A stretch of DNA of 64,000 nt. Origin: Deinococcus apachensis DSM 19763. GTDB taxonomy: Bacteria; Deinococcota; Deinococci; Deinococcales; Deinococcaceae. The translations under genes and the position numbers were made by a program. Shown here piece after piece: positions 13,355 to 20,338 of this stretch. The notes below the pieces were generated by a model. That model saw only the letters and a list, made by a program, of their open reading frames with translations, searched no databases and was not told where the DNA came from. The stretch is from positions 1-64,000 of the forward strand of contig NZ_KB906405.1 in NCBI RefSeq assembly GCF_000381345.1, given 5' to 3'. How positions within the stretch are numbered: the stretch's first letter is position 1; every line of letters starts with the position of its first letter.

Positions 13355-14518
13355 CTACGATTTCTTCAGCCGCCTGTCCCCCGGGTTGACCCCGTACACC
13401 GCGCCCCAGGGCTTGTACACGCTCCTCAGGATGTCCTGGCCGCTCTCGCCGCCGGGATACGTGACGACCCGCCTCATGACGACCGTCATGCCCTGGGCGG
13501 GCACGTCGAGCAGGCGGCTCTGGCCGAGAACGACCCCGGGGTCCGGCGTGTAACTGGGCGCCGCGGACGGCTGGAAGTTGGTGACGACGGGCAGGCTGAG
13601 CTGGACCCTGCGTCCGGTGTTCGCGCCGAACACGTCGAAGCGCAGGGTCTGGGCCGCCCGGTTCCAACTTGCCTGGACGAACAGGTATTTGCCCGTGTCG
13701 TTCTTCATCCGCAAGTTCTTGCTCGGCGCGTACACGGTCGCCTCGAAACCTACCGGGTCGTAGTAGCCGACGCGGTGGCTGTGCTCGTGGCGCTCGGTCA
13801 CGGGGAGGCCCGCCCGGTAGAGGGCGCGGAAGATGGTCGTGCTGACCTGGCAGATGCCGCCGCCGTCCTCCTTCGCCAGGGTGCCGTTCGAGATCACGAA
13901 GCCCTTGACGAAGCCGGTCGAGGCGTTGATCTGCCCGACCTCGGCGTTGAAGTCGAACTCGTGCCCGGGCGCGATGAAGAAGTTGTCGAGCTTGCTCGCG
14001 CCCACCAGGACGTTCTTCTCGCGGAAGGCGGGGCTGCCCGCGTAGCTGCTCTCACCGGTCGAGACATGCCACAGCACGCCCCGCCGGGCGAGTTCCCTCA
14101 CGCTGCGCCGGGGCACCAGGGGCTGGTAGGCGACCTCCGCGGAGGGCCTGCCCGCCCGGATCGCCCACAGGAGCCGCGCCTTGGTCCGCTCGCGGTCGGC
14201 CAGCCAGCCCGTCTGGTCCGTGGCGATCCAGCGTCCCCGGACGTTGCGGAACACGGCGGGCTGAGGCTTGCGCGCGCCAATTTGCTCGAAGATGTGGTCG
14301 AGCGTGCCGCTCAGGTTGGTGCTGACCTTGCCGTACTTGCGGCTGCGCGCCACACCTTCCGCTGGCAGGACCCAGCTCTTGACGAGAGCGTGCGGGGTCA
14401 CCTTGCCCTTTTCGATCCTGTACTCAGTGGCGTGCAGGGTCAGCCGGAACGGCTCGGCCTTGGCAGCTCCCACCGCCGTGACGAGCGAGAGGGTCAGGAC
14501 GGACAGGAGGCGGCGCAT
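13355..14518 (-). CDS. VanW family protein, exported
   Basis: 387 aa. A signal peptide (MRRLLSVLTLSLVTAVGAAKA, cleavage likely after about residue 21) sends it outside. The VanW domain spans about 150-310, with APGHEFDFNAEVG, GFVKGFVISNG and EDGGGICQVSTT as the most conserved blocks. VanW was first seen in vancomycin-resistance clusters; its biochemical role is unknown, though a cell-wall function is assumed. ATG 14518 lies 6 nt after TAAGCT (14530-14525). Confidence 0.88.
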   Translation of the reverse strand: MRRLLSVLTLSLVTAVGAAKAEPFRLTLHATEYRIEKGKVTPHALVKSWVLPAEGVARSRKYGKVSTNLSGTLDHIFEQIGARKPQPAVFRNVRGRWIATDQTGWLADRERTKARLLWAIRAGRPSAEVAYQPLVPRRSVRELARRGVLWHVSTGESSYAGSPAFREKNVLVGASKLDNFFIAPGHEFDFNAEVGQINASTGFVKGFVISNGTLAKEDGGGICQVSTTIFRALYRAGLPVTERHEHSHRVGYYDPVGFEATVYAPSKNLRMKNDTGKYLFVQASWNRAAQTLRFDVFGANTGRRVQLSLPVVTNFQPSAAPSYTPDPGVVLGQSRLLDVPAQGMTVVMRRVVTYPGGESGQDILRSVYKPWGAVYGVNPGDRRLKKS

Positions 14519-14565
14519 GCTCCCAGCTTAGGGAGCGCGCTCTGACGCGGCTCTGACGCCTTGGA

Positions 14566-15678
14566 TCAGGGAATCAGCGCCTCCAGCCGTACCAGCCGGT
14601 CCCGCAACGTCCCCACGTCCGGCGCGACCAGGTTCACGTGCCCCAGCTTGCGTCCGGGACGGGGCGCCTTGTGGTAGAGGTGCCGCCGGGCGCCGGGCAG
14701 CGCGTCGACGGCCGTCCAGTCGGGTCCCCGCCCATCCACCGTGCCGACGACATTCACCATCGCCGTGGGATGCAGCGGCGCCCAGTCGGACAGCGGCCAC
14801 CCCAGCACTGCCCGCACCTGCGCCTCGAACTGGCTGACCCCACCACCGTCCTGGGTGAGGTGCCCGCTGTTGTGAACGCGCGGAGCGACCTCGTTCACGA
14901 GGAGTTCTCCCCCAGGAAGTTGGAAGAACTCCAGCGTGAGGAGGCCCTCCAGTCCCCAGGCCCCGGCAACGGCGTGGGCGACCTCACGGGCGCGGTCCCC
15001 GGTGCCCTCCGGCGCCCCGGACGGGGAGACGCAGGTGCGGAGGATGCCCGCCCGGTGCGTGTTCTCCACCAGCGGCCCGAACGCCACCTCCCCCGCCACG
15101 TTGCGGGCCACCGCGAGGCTCACCTCGCGCTCGAAGGGGACCAGCCCCTCTAGCACACACGGGACGCGGCCCAGCGCCTCCCAGGCCTGCCGCAGTTCCG
15201 CCGCGCCCGACACCCGCGCCTGCCCCTTGCCGTCGTACCCCAGTTCCGACGTCTTGAGGATGCCCCGCCCGCCGACCTGCTCCAGCGCCCCCTCCAGGTC
15301 TGTCCCTTGCTCGACGGGCACGAAGGGGGCCGTCCGCGCCCCCGCCGCCCGCAGGGCTTCCTTCTCGCGGACCCGGTGCTTGCTGCGCGCGAGGAGCGTC
15401 CCTCCAGGCCGCACGGGCACCCGGCCCTCCAGCGCGGCGAGCGCCTCCACCGGCACGTTCTCGAACTCCAGCGTGACCGCGTCACAGGCGGCGAGGCGGC
15501 TCAGGCCAGCGGGGTCGGTGTAGGGCGCCCGGATGTGTTCGGCACACAGCCGCGCGGGAGCTTGCGGATCAGGTTCTAGCACCACAACCTGCACCCCCAG
15601 GGGCAGGGCCGCGAGCGCGAGCATCTGGGCGAGCTGGCCGCCACCCAGGATGCCGAGGGTGGGAGATGCGGACGTCAT
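14566..15678 (-). CDS. purK: N5-carboxyaminoimidazole ribonucleotide synthase
   Basis: 370 aa ATP-grasp enzyme that converts AIR, bicarbonate and ATP to N5-CAIR in purine synthesis. It has [16 protein letters not shown] at the N-terminus, [14 protein letters not shown] in the ATP-grasp domain and [14 protein letters not shown] near 255-270. Its ATG overlaps the purE stop codon (tcat at 15675-15678), so translation is coupled and purE comes first. The rest of the pathway is at 29407-35212. Confidence 0.95.
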   Translation of the reverse strand: MTSASPTLGILGGGQLAQMLALAALPLGVQVVVLEPDPQAPARLCAEHIRAPYTDPAGLSRLAACDAVTLEFENVPVEALAALEGRVPVRPGGTLLARSKHRVREKEALRAAGARTAPFVPVEQGTDLEGALEQVGGRGILKTSELGYDGKGQARVSGAAELRQAWEALGRVPCVLEGLVPFEREVSLAVARNVAGEVAFGPLVENTHRAGILRTCVSPSGAPEGTGDRAREVAHAVAGAWGLEGLLTLEFFQLPGGELLVNEVAPRVHNSGHLTQDGGGVSQFEAQVRAVLGWPLSDWAPLHPTAMVNVVGTVDGRGPDWTAVDALPGARRHLYHKAPRPGRKLGHVNLVAPDVGTLRDRLVRLEALIP

Positions 15679-16208
15679 TCCACCCCCGCCTGCGGGTGAC
15701 CGTCAAAGTAAGGATCATTGAGCACGGCCTGCGTCTGGTCTCGGCGAAAGGCGTCCAGACGTTCCCGCACAGTCGGGTCCGTCGTGGCGAGCAGGGCGGC
15801 GGCGAAGAGGGCGGCGTTCCTCGCCCCCGCCGTCCCAATGGCGAAGGTCGCCACGGGCACCCCGGCAGGCATCTGCACGATGCTCAGCAGGCTGTCCTGG
15901 CCGCTCAGGGCGCGCGACTGGACGGGCACGCCGAGCACGGGCAGGCGGGTAAAGGCCGCGAGCATCCCCGGCAGGTGCGCCGCGCCGCCCGCCCCCGCAA
16001 TGAGGCAGCTCAGGTTCAGCCGCTCGGCCCGCGCCGAGTAAGTGGCGAGCAGGTGCGGCGTGCGGTGGGCCGAGAGCACCCGCACCTCGTACGCGATGCC
16101 CAGATCGCGCAGCACGTCCAGCGCGCCCGCCATCGTCTCGAAGTCGCTGCGGCTGCCCATCACCACGCCCACACGGGGCGTTCCTCGTCCGTCCGTCACG
16201 GCCCGCAT
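15675..16208 (-). CDS. purE: N5-CAIR mutase
   Basis: About 177 aa. It moves the carboxyl group of N5-CAIR to carbon 4 to give [18 protein letters not shown] (substrate-binding Ser), RVLSAHRTP and [12 protein letters not shown] are diagnostic for class I PurE. The ATG at 16208 was chosen as closest to the family length. An ATG at 16244 in the same frame would add 12 residues, and neither has a clear ribosome binding site. It is co-transcribed with purK. Confidence 0.93.
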   Translation of the reverse strand: MRAVTDGRGTPRVGVVMGSRSDFETMAGALDVLRDLGIAYEVRVLSAHRTPHLLATYSARAERLNLSCLIAGAGGAAHLPGMLAAFTRLPVLGVPVQSRALSGQDSLLSIVQMPAGVPVATFAIGTAGARNAALFAAALLATTDPTVRERLDAFRRDQTQAVLNDPYFDGHPQAGVE

Positions 16209-16316
16209 CCTACCGGAGAAGTCGCGCGGGGGCCCGATGGACATTTGGTGATGGCCGTGCCCGCGCGGACATGTCAGGCTGGGCGGGGAAGCGATAAGAC
16301 TCGGAAAGGACCCCGC

Positions 16317-16352
16317 ATGACCGCTCCCGACCCGGTTGGGAGGTTCCCGTGA
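16317..16352 (+). CDS. Possible 11-codon leader ORF before the flavoprotein gene
   Basis: ATG 16317 is preceded by GGAAAGGA and encodes [11 protein letters not shown]. Its TGA overlaps the GTG start of the next gene (GTGA at 16349-16352). It could couple translation to the downstream gene or be chance, since the Shine-Dalgarno of the next gene lies inside it. Confidence 0.3.
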   Translation: MTAPDPVGRFP

Positions 16353-17497
16353 CCGGACGACCCCACCTGCTGCTTGTCGGCGGGGGCCACGCGAATGTCG
16401 CGCTGCTTAAAGCCGCCCCCCGCTGGGTGCGGCGGGGCGTGCGCGTCACCCTGCTCACCCCCGACCGCTTCCTGTGGTCCTCGGGCATGACCCCCGAGTT
16501 CGTCGGCGGGCGGTACCGTGAGGAGGAGACGCGCATCGACCTGCTCCGCCTGTGCCTGGAGGGTGGGGTGACCTTCGTTCAGGACCGGGCGGCGCGGGTG
16601 GATGTGGCGGCGCGCGAGGTCGTCACGGCGGGGGACGAGCGCCTGCCCTACGACCTGGCCGTGTTCGATGTGGGAGGTCAGCCGGTCGACGAGGAGGACG
16701 CCGGGGACGCCGTGCGGGTCAGGCCCCTCCCCGAACTGCGCCGCGTGACCGAGTGGCTGGACACGGCCCCGGGTGGGCGGCTCACGGTGGTTGGGGGAGG
16801 CGCGGCGGGGGTGGAACTGCTGCTGAACATCACCGCCCGGGTCGCGGGACGGTCCGGGTTCACCTTCACGCTGCTCGAACCCGGGCCGCGTCTCCTGACG
16901 GCTTTCGCGCCCGGCCTGGGACGGTACGCCGGGGCACGGCTGCGGGCACGGGGTGTGGACGTGCGGCTGCACACCCGTGTCACCCGCGCCCTTCCCGGAC
17001 GGGTGGAGTTGGAGGGCGGGGCGAGCCTCCCGGGCGACCTGACCCTCTGGGCGACCGGCACCCGCGGCCAGCCGCTTTTCCGCGCCTCCGGGCTGCCCGT
17101 GGAGGACGGGGACTTCCTGCGGGTCACGCGGACCCTCCAGGTGCCGGGGCACCCGCGCCTGTTGGGGGCCGGGGACGCCGTGCAGGTCGAGGGGCTGAGC
17201 CTGGACCGCAGCGGCGTGAACGCGGTGAAGCAGGGGCTGCACCTGCGGGGCGGTGTGGACCGCCTGCTGCGCGGCCTGGAGCGGGGGCAGCCCCCGGAGA
17301 CTATGCGGCTGCGGCGCTTTCGCCCCTACCCCGCCTCGCCCTACCTGCTCTCGACGGGGGAGCCGGAGGGCTGGCTGGCGCTCGGCCCGTTTCTGTGGGC
17401 GCGGGGCCGGGTGTGGCTGGCGCTCAAGCACCGGGTGGACCGCCGCTGGGTGGGCCGGTTTCACGAGGGTCCGCCTGCCCTGTCACCCCTCACCTGA
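16349..17497 (+). CDS. FAD-dependent pyridine nucleotide-disulfide oxidoreductase
   Basis: 382 aa. Two Rossmann folds are visible: FAD-binding [14 protein letters not shown] (residues about 7-20) and NAD(P)-binding [14 protein letters not shown] (about 147-160), with GAGDAV near 275. It resembles NDH-2 type NADH dehydrogenases and the stand-alone oxidoreductases related to those fused to SelD. No redox-active CxxC disulfide is seen, so a quinone or one-electron role is more likely than disulfide reduction (inference). GTG 16349 with GGGAGG 5 nt upstream gives the start. Confidence 0.87.
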   Translation: MTGRPHLLLVGGGHANVALLKAAPRWVRRGVRVTLLTPDRFLWSSGMTPEFVGGRYREEETRIDLLRLCLEGGVTFVQDRAARVDVAAREVVTAGDERLPYDLAVFDVGGQPVDEEDAGDAVRVRPLPELRRVTEWLDTAPGGRLTVVGGGAAGVELLLNITARVAGRSGFTFTLLEPGPRLLTAFAPGLGRYAGARLRARGVDVRLHTRVTRALPGRVELEGGASLPGDLTLWATGTRGQPLFRASGLPVEDGDFLRVTRTLQVPGHPRLLGAGDAVQVEGLSLDRSGVNAVKQGLHLRGGVDRLLRGLERGQPPETMRLRRFRPYPASPYLLSTGEPEGWLALGPFLWARGRVWLALKHRVDRRWVGRFHEGPPALSPLT

Positions 17498-17829
17498 AGG
17501 GCACGCAGTGTGGGGGGACGTGATTCCTCCCCTTCCTGCCAACCCCTACCCTCCTGCGGCGAGAGATGACGTGGGCACAGGTTCTGGCGATCTGCCTCGG
17601 CGCCATACCCCCGGGCACGGGGCCTCGGGGCAGTGTCCACCTCGCCATCCGCCCCGCCCTTCCCGAGTCGTCCGTCCGCGTAGAAGAGCAGCGCGGCGAG
17701 ATCCGGGGCGCGGCCATGTGGGCTTGTTCGGGTCCCAGGGGGGGCGCAGAAACCTTGTCATGCCGAGCGAATGTGAAGCCTCTCCAGGCGAGACCCTTGG
17801 TTCAGGGGACAAACCTTTTGAGCTGTGCC
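17498..17829. other. Intergenic spacer of 332 bp without a gene
   Basis: Frames that stay open here lack protein-like composition and homology I can recognise. The left part (17498-17750) shows nothing beyond GC-rich sequence. The right part holds a repeat-like element at 17755-17812. Confidence 0.5.
17755..17812. repeat. Short palindromic repeat-like element
   Basis: The segment has inverted ends ttgtc/gacaa and an internal CATGCCGAGCGAATGTGAAG stretch, a text that looks like the small non-coding repeats of Deinococcus genomes. Only one copy is in this window, so repeat status is an inference. Confidence 0.35.
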
Positions 17830-18336
17830 CTAATTCCGCCTCCCCAGCAGGTTTGCCAGGGCCCGCCGCATCTCGGGAAAGGCGAGCGGGAGGGAGGCCA
17901 GCGAGGCTATGGTCGCCACCTGGCAGTACGCGCAGAGGGCCTTGTTCTCCCGCCACTCCTCGCGGCCGAGTTCCACAGCGGTGGCGGCGTCCCCCAGAAT
18001 CTTCAGCCCCATCATGACGGGGAGCAGCGGCAGATTCGAGGCCCGGTCCTTGCCCCCGGCGGCAGCCAGCCAGGCGGTCGCGCCGTAGCTCACGACCATC
18101 ATCACGGCGTCTGGGGTGTTCAGGCGCTTGTAGCCGTAGTCGGAGGCGTCCACCCGGCTGGAATCGAAAATTCGCAGCGGGGGATCGGGCAGGCGGCGGA
18201 TGATGCCGGTCTGGTACAGCGTCACGATCTGCCCCATCGCCGCGCCCAGCAGCGACAGGCCGATGATCCAGCGGCGGCGGTGAAGGTCGGGGGTGCGTGC
18301 TTCGCGCAGTTCACGGCTGAGCTGAGTCGGGTCCAC
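17830..18336 (-). CDS. VKOR-like (vitamin K epoxide reductase family) membrane protein
   Basis: 168 aa with about four hydrophobic segments (around residues 24-42, 78-96, 104-118 and 138-158). The last begins with ALCAYC, a CxxC as in the active site of VKOR proteins, which oxidise DsbA-like partners with quinone. The second Cys pair expected in bacterial VKOR is not visible, so the assignment is tentative. The start was set to GTG 18336 because GGGGAGG (18349-18343) lies 6 nt upstream; the frame extends 18 codons further without an RBS. Confidence 0.6.
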   Translation of the reverse strand: MDPTQLSRELREARTPDLHRRRWIIGLSLLGAAMGQIVTLYQTGIIRRLPDPPLRIFDSSRVDASDYGYKRLNTPDAVMMVVSYGATAWLAAAGGKDRASNLPLLPVMMGLKILGDAATAVELGREEWRENKALCAYCQVATIASLASLPLAFPEMRRALANLLGRRN

Positions 18337-18487
18337 AGAATTCCTCCCCGGGCGCGGGGGGCGCCCATGCCCTCCCACTCTTCCCGGCAAGCCCCCGTTC
18401 CCGGATGAAAGGCCTGTGGTGATCCCTTGGGCATAGGGTCTCTGTAGGAAGGCTTGCAGTGCGCGGCCCGCACGCTACCCTCACCCC

Positions 18488-19648
18488 ATGATGGGTGCCC
18501 CGGATTACGACTGGCTCTACTCCCGCACCCGTTCGGGCCGGGAACGGGGGCCGGGGGCCGCGCGGGCACTCCTTGACCGTCTGGGTTCGCCGGACGCCGC
18601 GTTCACCTGCATCCGGGTGGTCGGCACGAACGGCAAGGGCAGCACCTGCGCGATGCTGGAGGCCGGGCTCCTCGCGGCGGGCGTCCGGGTCGGCTGCTTC
18701 ACGAGCCCGCACCTCCAGCACTACGAGGAACGGGTGCGGGTGAACGGCCGCGACCTTGACCCAGCCCGCACCGCCGCCTTCATCGACTGGGCGAAAGGCC
18801 ACGCCCCGGGAGCCGCCTTCTTCGACCTCACCCTCGCCCTCGCCTGCCTGACCTTCGCCGCAGATGGGGTGGAGGTCGTCGTGATGGAGGCCGGTGTGGG
18901 TGGCGCGACGGACGCGACCCAGGCCCTCACCCACGTCTCGGCCGTCTCCCTGACGAACGTGGCCCTCGACCACGTGACCGTGCTGGGGGAAACCGTGCCC
19001 GCCATCACCCGGGACAAGGCCCGCGCCGCGCGGCCCGGCGTTCCCTTCCTGACGACCGCCACCGGCAAGGCCCTGGAGGTGGTGCGCGAGGTCACGGCGG
19101 AGGTGGGCGCCCCGCTCCTCACGCCGGACACCCATCCGGCCCTGTTTGCCCTCCCCCATCCTCCGGCCCTCACGGGGGCACACCAAGAGGCGAACGCCGC
19201 CCTGGCCGCCGCGACCCTCCGCACCCTGGGCTATGGCGATGGGGTGGATGCGGCCCTGAAGGCCACTCACCCCGCCCGTCTCGAACGCTTCGAGGTGGGG
19301 GGCCGGACGGTCCTGATCGACGGCGCCCACAACCCCCACGCGACCCGGGCTCTCTCCGCCAGCGTTCCCCACGCCGACGTGCTGCTGTTCGGCAATCTCG
19401 CCCGCAAGGACACGGAGGCGACCCTCACCCCCCTGCTGGAGATCTCGCCCGTGCGGGTCTTCACCGCCCCCGGCGACCATGCCACCCCGCCCGAGCCCCT
19501 CGCGCAACGGTACAGCGGTTTTGCCCACCCTGACCCCCGGGAAGCCTTCGCGCAGGCCCTCGCCCTGACCCCACCGGGCGGCACCCTGCTTGTCACCGGC
19601 AGCCTCTACCTGGCTGGGACGGTTCGGGGCCTTCTGAACCCCGCTTGA
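18488..19648 (+). CDS. folC: Folylpolyglutamate synthase / dihydrofolate synthase
   Basis: 386 aa Mur-ligase-fold enzyme that adds glutamates to folate. The P-loop is VVGTNGKGSTCAM (residues about 40-52) and TSPHLQHYEERVRVNG the folate-binding Omega loop. ALDHVTVLG and LIDGAHNPHA are the other ligase motifs. ATG 18488 is 6 nt after TACCCT (18476-18481); a second ATG follows immediately. It is about 10% shorter than E. coli FolC. Confidence 0.93.
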   Translation: MMGAPDYDWLYSRTRSGRERGPGAARALLDRLGSPDAAFTCIRVVGTNGKGSTCAMLEAGLLAAGVRVGCFTSPHLQHYEERVRVNGRDLDPARTAAFIDWAKGHAPGAAFFDLTLALACLTFAADGVEVVVMEAGVGGATDATQALTHVSAVSLTNVALDHVTVLGETVPAITRDKARAARPGVPFLTTATGKALEVVREVTAEVGAPLLTPDTHPALFALPHPPALTGAHQEANAALAAATLRTLGYGDGVDAALKATHPARLERFEVGGRTVLIDGAHNPHATRALSASVPHADVLLFGNLARKDTEATLTPLLEISPVRVFTAPGDHATPPEPLAQRYSGFAHPDPREAFAQALALTPPGGTLLVTGSLYLAGTVRGLLNPA

Positions 19649-19679
19649 CAGAACCGGTGGCCGTTCCTATACTGCTCTC

Positions 19680-19789
<110 letters not shown>

Positions 19790-19906
19790 ACATTTGCTAC
19801 TGCCAGTCGCAAAATTCGGCGTGCTGTGGGTAGGTGAACAAATAAGACTGTGGATAATGATACAGAACTTCCATTCAAAGAGGCCTTTTTGCTAGACAGC
19901 AAAAGC

Positions 19907-19938
19907 AAGCAGGGCCACCTTCACGGATGGCCCTGCTT
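19907..19938 (-). terminator. Terminator of the peptide operon
   Basis: An 11-bp perfect stem (19907-19917 with 19928-19938) lies 17 nt beyond the stop of the second peptide gene in the minus direction. On that strand the stem is followed by TGCTTTTGC. This places the end of the operon here and argues that nothing further is co-transcribed. Confidence 0.7.
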
Positions 19939-19954
19939 TGCTCTAATATGCCGC

Positions 19955-20089
19955 TCAGATGACCCCGAAATCTGCGGTTCCTCCCCTCATCACCGGCACG
20001 CTCACCTCGCGGGGCTTCGGCACGGTCGGGCGCTCGGTCTTGATGGGTTGGGGCGCCGGGGCAGGGGTGACTTTCATGACCACATGCAT
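19955..20089 (-). CDS. Small peptide with C-terminal GGTADFGVI (second peptide of the operon)
   Basis: 44 aa from ATG 20089, or 40 aa from ATG 20077. The N-terminal two thirds are Pro-rich and charged (VTPAPAPQPIKTERP), and the last nine residues GGTADFGVI match the pattern of the GGPRDYGVM units of the adjacent gene (GG--D[YF]GV plus a hydrophobic end), preceded by VMR much as RM precedes two of the repeats. The TGA of the upstream peptide gene is one base before this ATG (TGAcATG), implying coupled translation. It is too short for usual gene calling. There is no signal peptide or Cys. The function is unknown; a signalling or modified peptide precursor is the working idea. Confidence 0.65.
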   Translation of the reverse strand: MHVVMKVTPAPAPQPIKTERPTVPKPREVSVPVMRGGTADFGVI

Positions 20090-20090
20090 G

Positions 20091-20303
20091 TCAGGCCGCC
20101 TTTCGCGAGCAAGGGGTCATGACGCCATAATCGCGAGGACCGCCCATCCGCATCACCCCGTAGTCGCGGGGACCACCCAATTTCATCACTCCGTAATCGC
20201 GGGGGCCGCCCATCCGCATTACGCCGTAGTCGCGGGGACCACCCAGGTTGTAGGGAATCTGTGATAGTTCTGTAAGAGTGGTGGGGATAGCCTGAAGTTT
20301 CAT
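20091..20303 (-). CDS. Multi-core peptide precursor with four GGPRDYGVM repeats
   Basis: 70 aa. A 20-residue N-terminal segment (ends IPYNL) precedes four 11-residue units, each a variable dipeptide (NL, RM, KL, RM) plus identical GGPRDYGVM, then an 8-residue tail with one Cys (TPCSRKAA). The four nonapeptides differ only at silent codon positions (5 between units 1 and 2, 6 between units 3 and 4, no replacements), so the peptide sequence itself is under selection. There is no hydrophobic signal sequence. It resembles multi-copy precursors of pheromones or of RiPPs; the DYG triplet fits the X-Tyr-Gly pattern reported for splicease substrates, but no modifying enzyme is in the window. TAACCT (20315-20310) is 6 nt before the ATG, so the mRNA is probably leaderless. 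It is divergent from a TPR-BTAD regulator starting only 23-35 bp away. Confidence 0.8.
   Translation of the reverse strand: MKLQAIPTTLTELSQIPYNLGGPRDYGVMRMGGPRDYGVMKLGGPRDYGVMRMGGPRDYGVMTPCSRKAA
20118..20249 (-). repeat. Four tandem 33-bp coding repeats
   Basis: Four 33-bp units in the minus direction. The nonapeptide codons are at 20217-20243, 20184-20210, 20151-20177 and 20118-20144. Units 1 and 3 share codon choices (GGT GGT CCC), and units 2 and 4 share others (GAT, GGC). This suggests an older 66-bp duplication followed by silent drift. Confidence 0.9.
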
Positions 20304-20338
20304 GGCTTAAGGTTACTGGGGTGGGCATGAGGAGACAG
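20304..20338. promoter_or_regulatory. Overlapping divergent promoter between peptide operon and regulator
   Basis: Minus-strand TAACCT (20315-20310) and plus-strand TAAGGT (20308-20313) overlap around a CTTAAG palindrome. Peptide translation starts at 20303. The regulator starts at 20327 or 20339. No good -35 is visible on either side. Mutually exclusive promoter use or control by the regulator itself would be natural here but is inferred. Confidence 0.5.

Noticed and set aside
17566..18408. 280-codon plus-strand frame whose start (VLAICLGAIPPG) recalls PlsY
   Set aside because: The resemblance ends after a dozen residues, there is no membrane pattern beyond, and the rest is antisense to the VKOR-like gene.
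20118..20249. CRISPR array
   Set aside because: The regular 33-bp units have no unique spacers; they are in-frame coding repeats with silent differences only.
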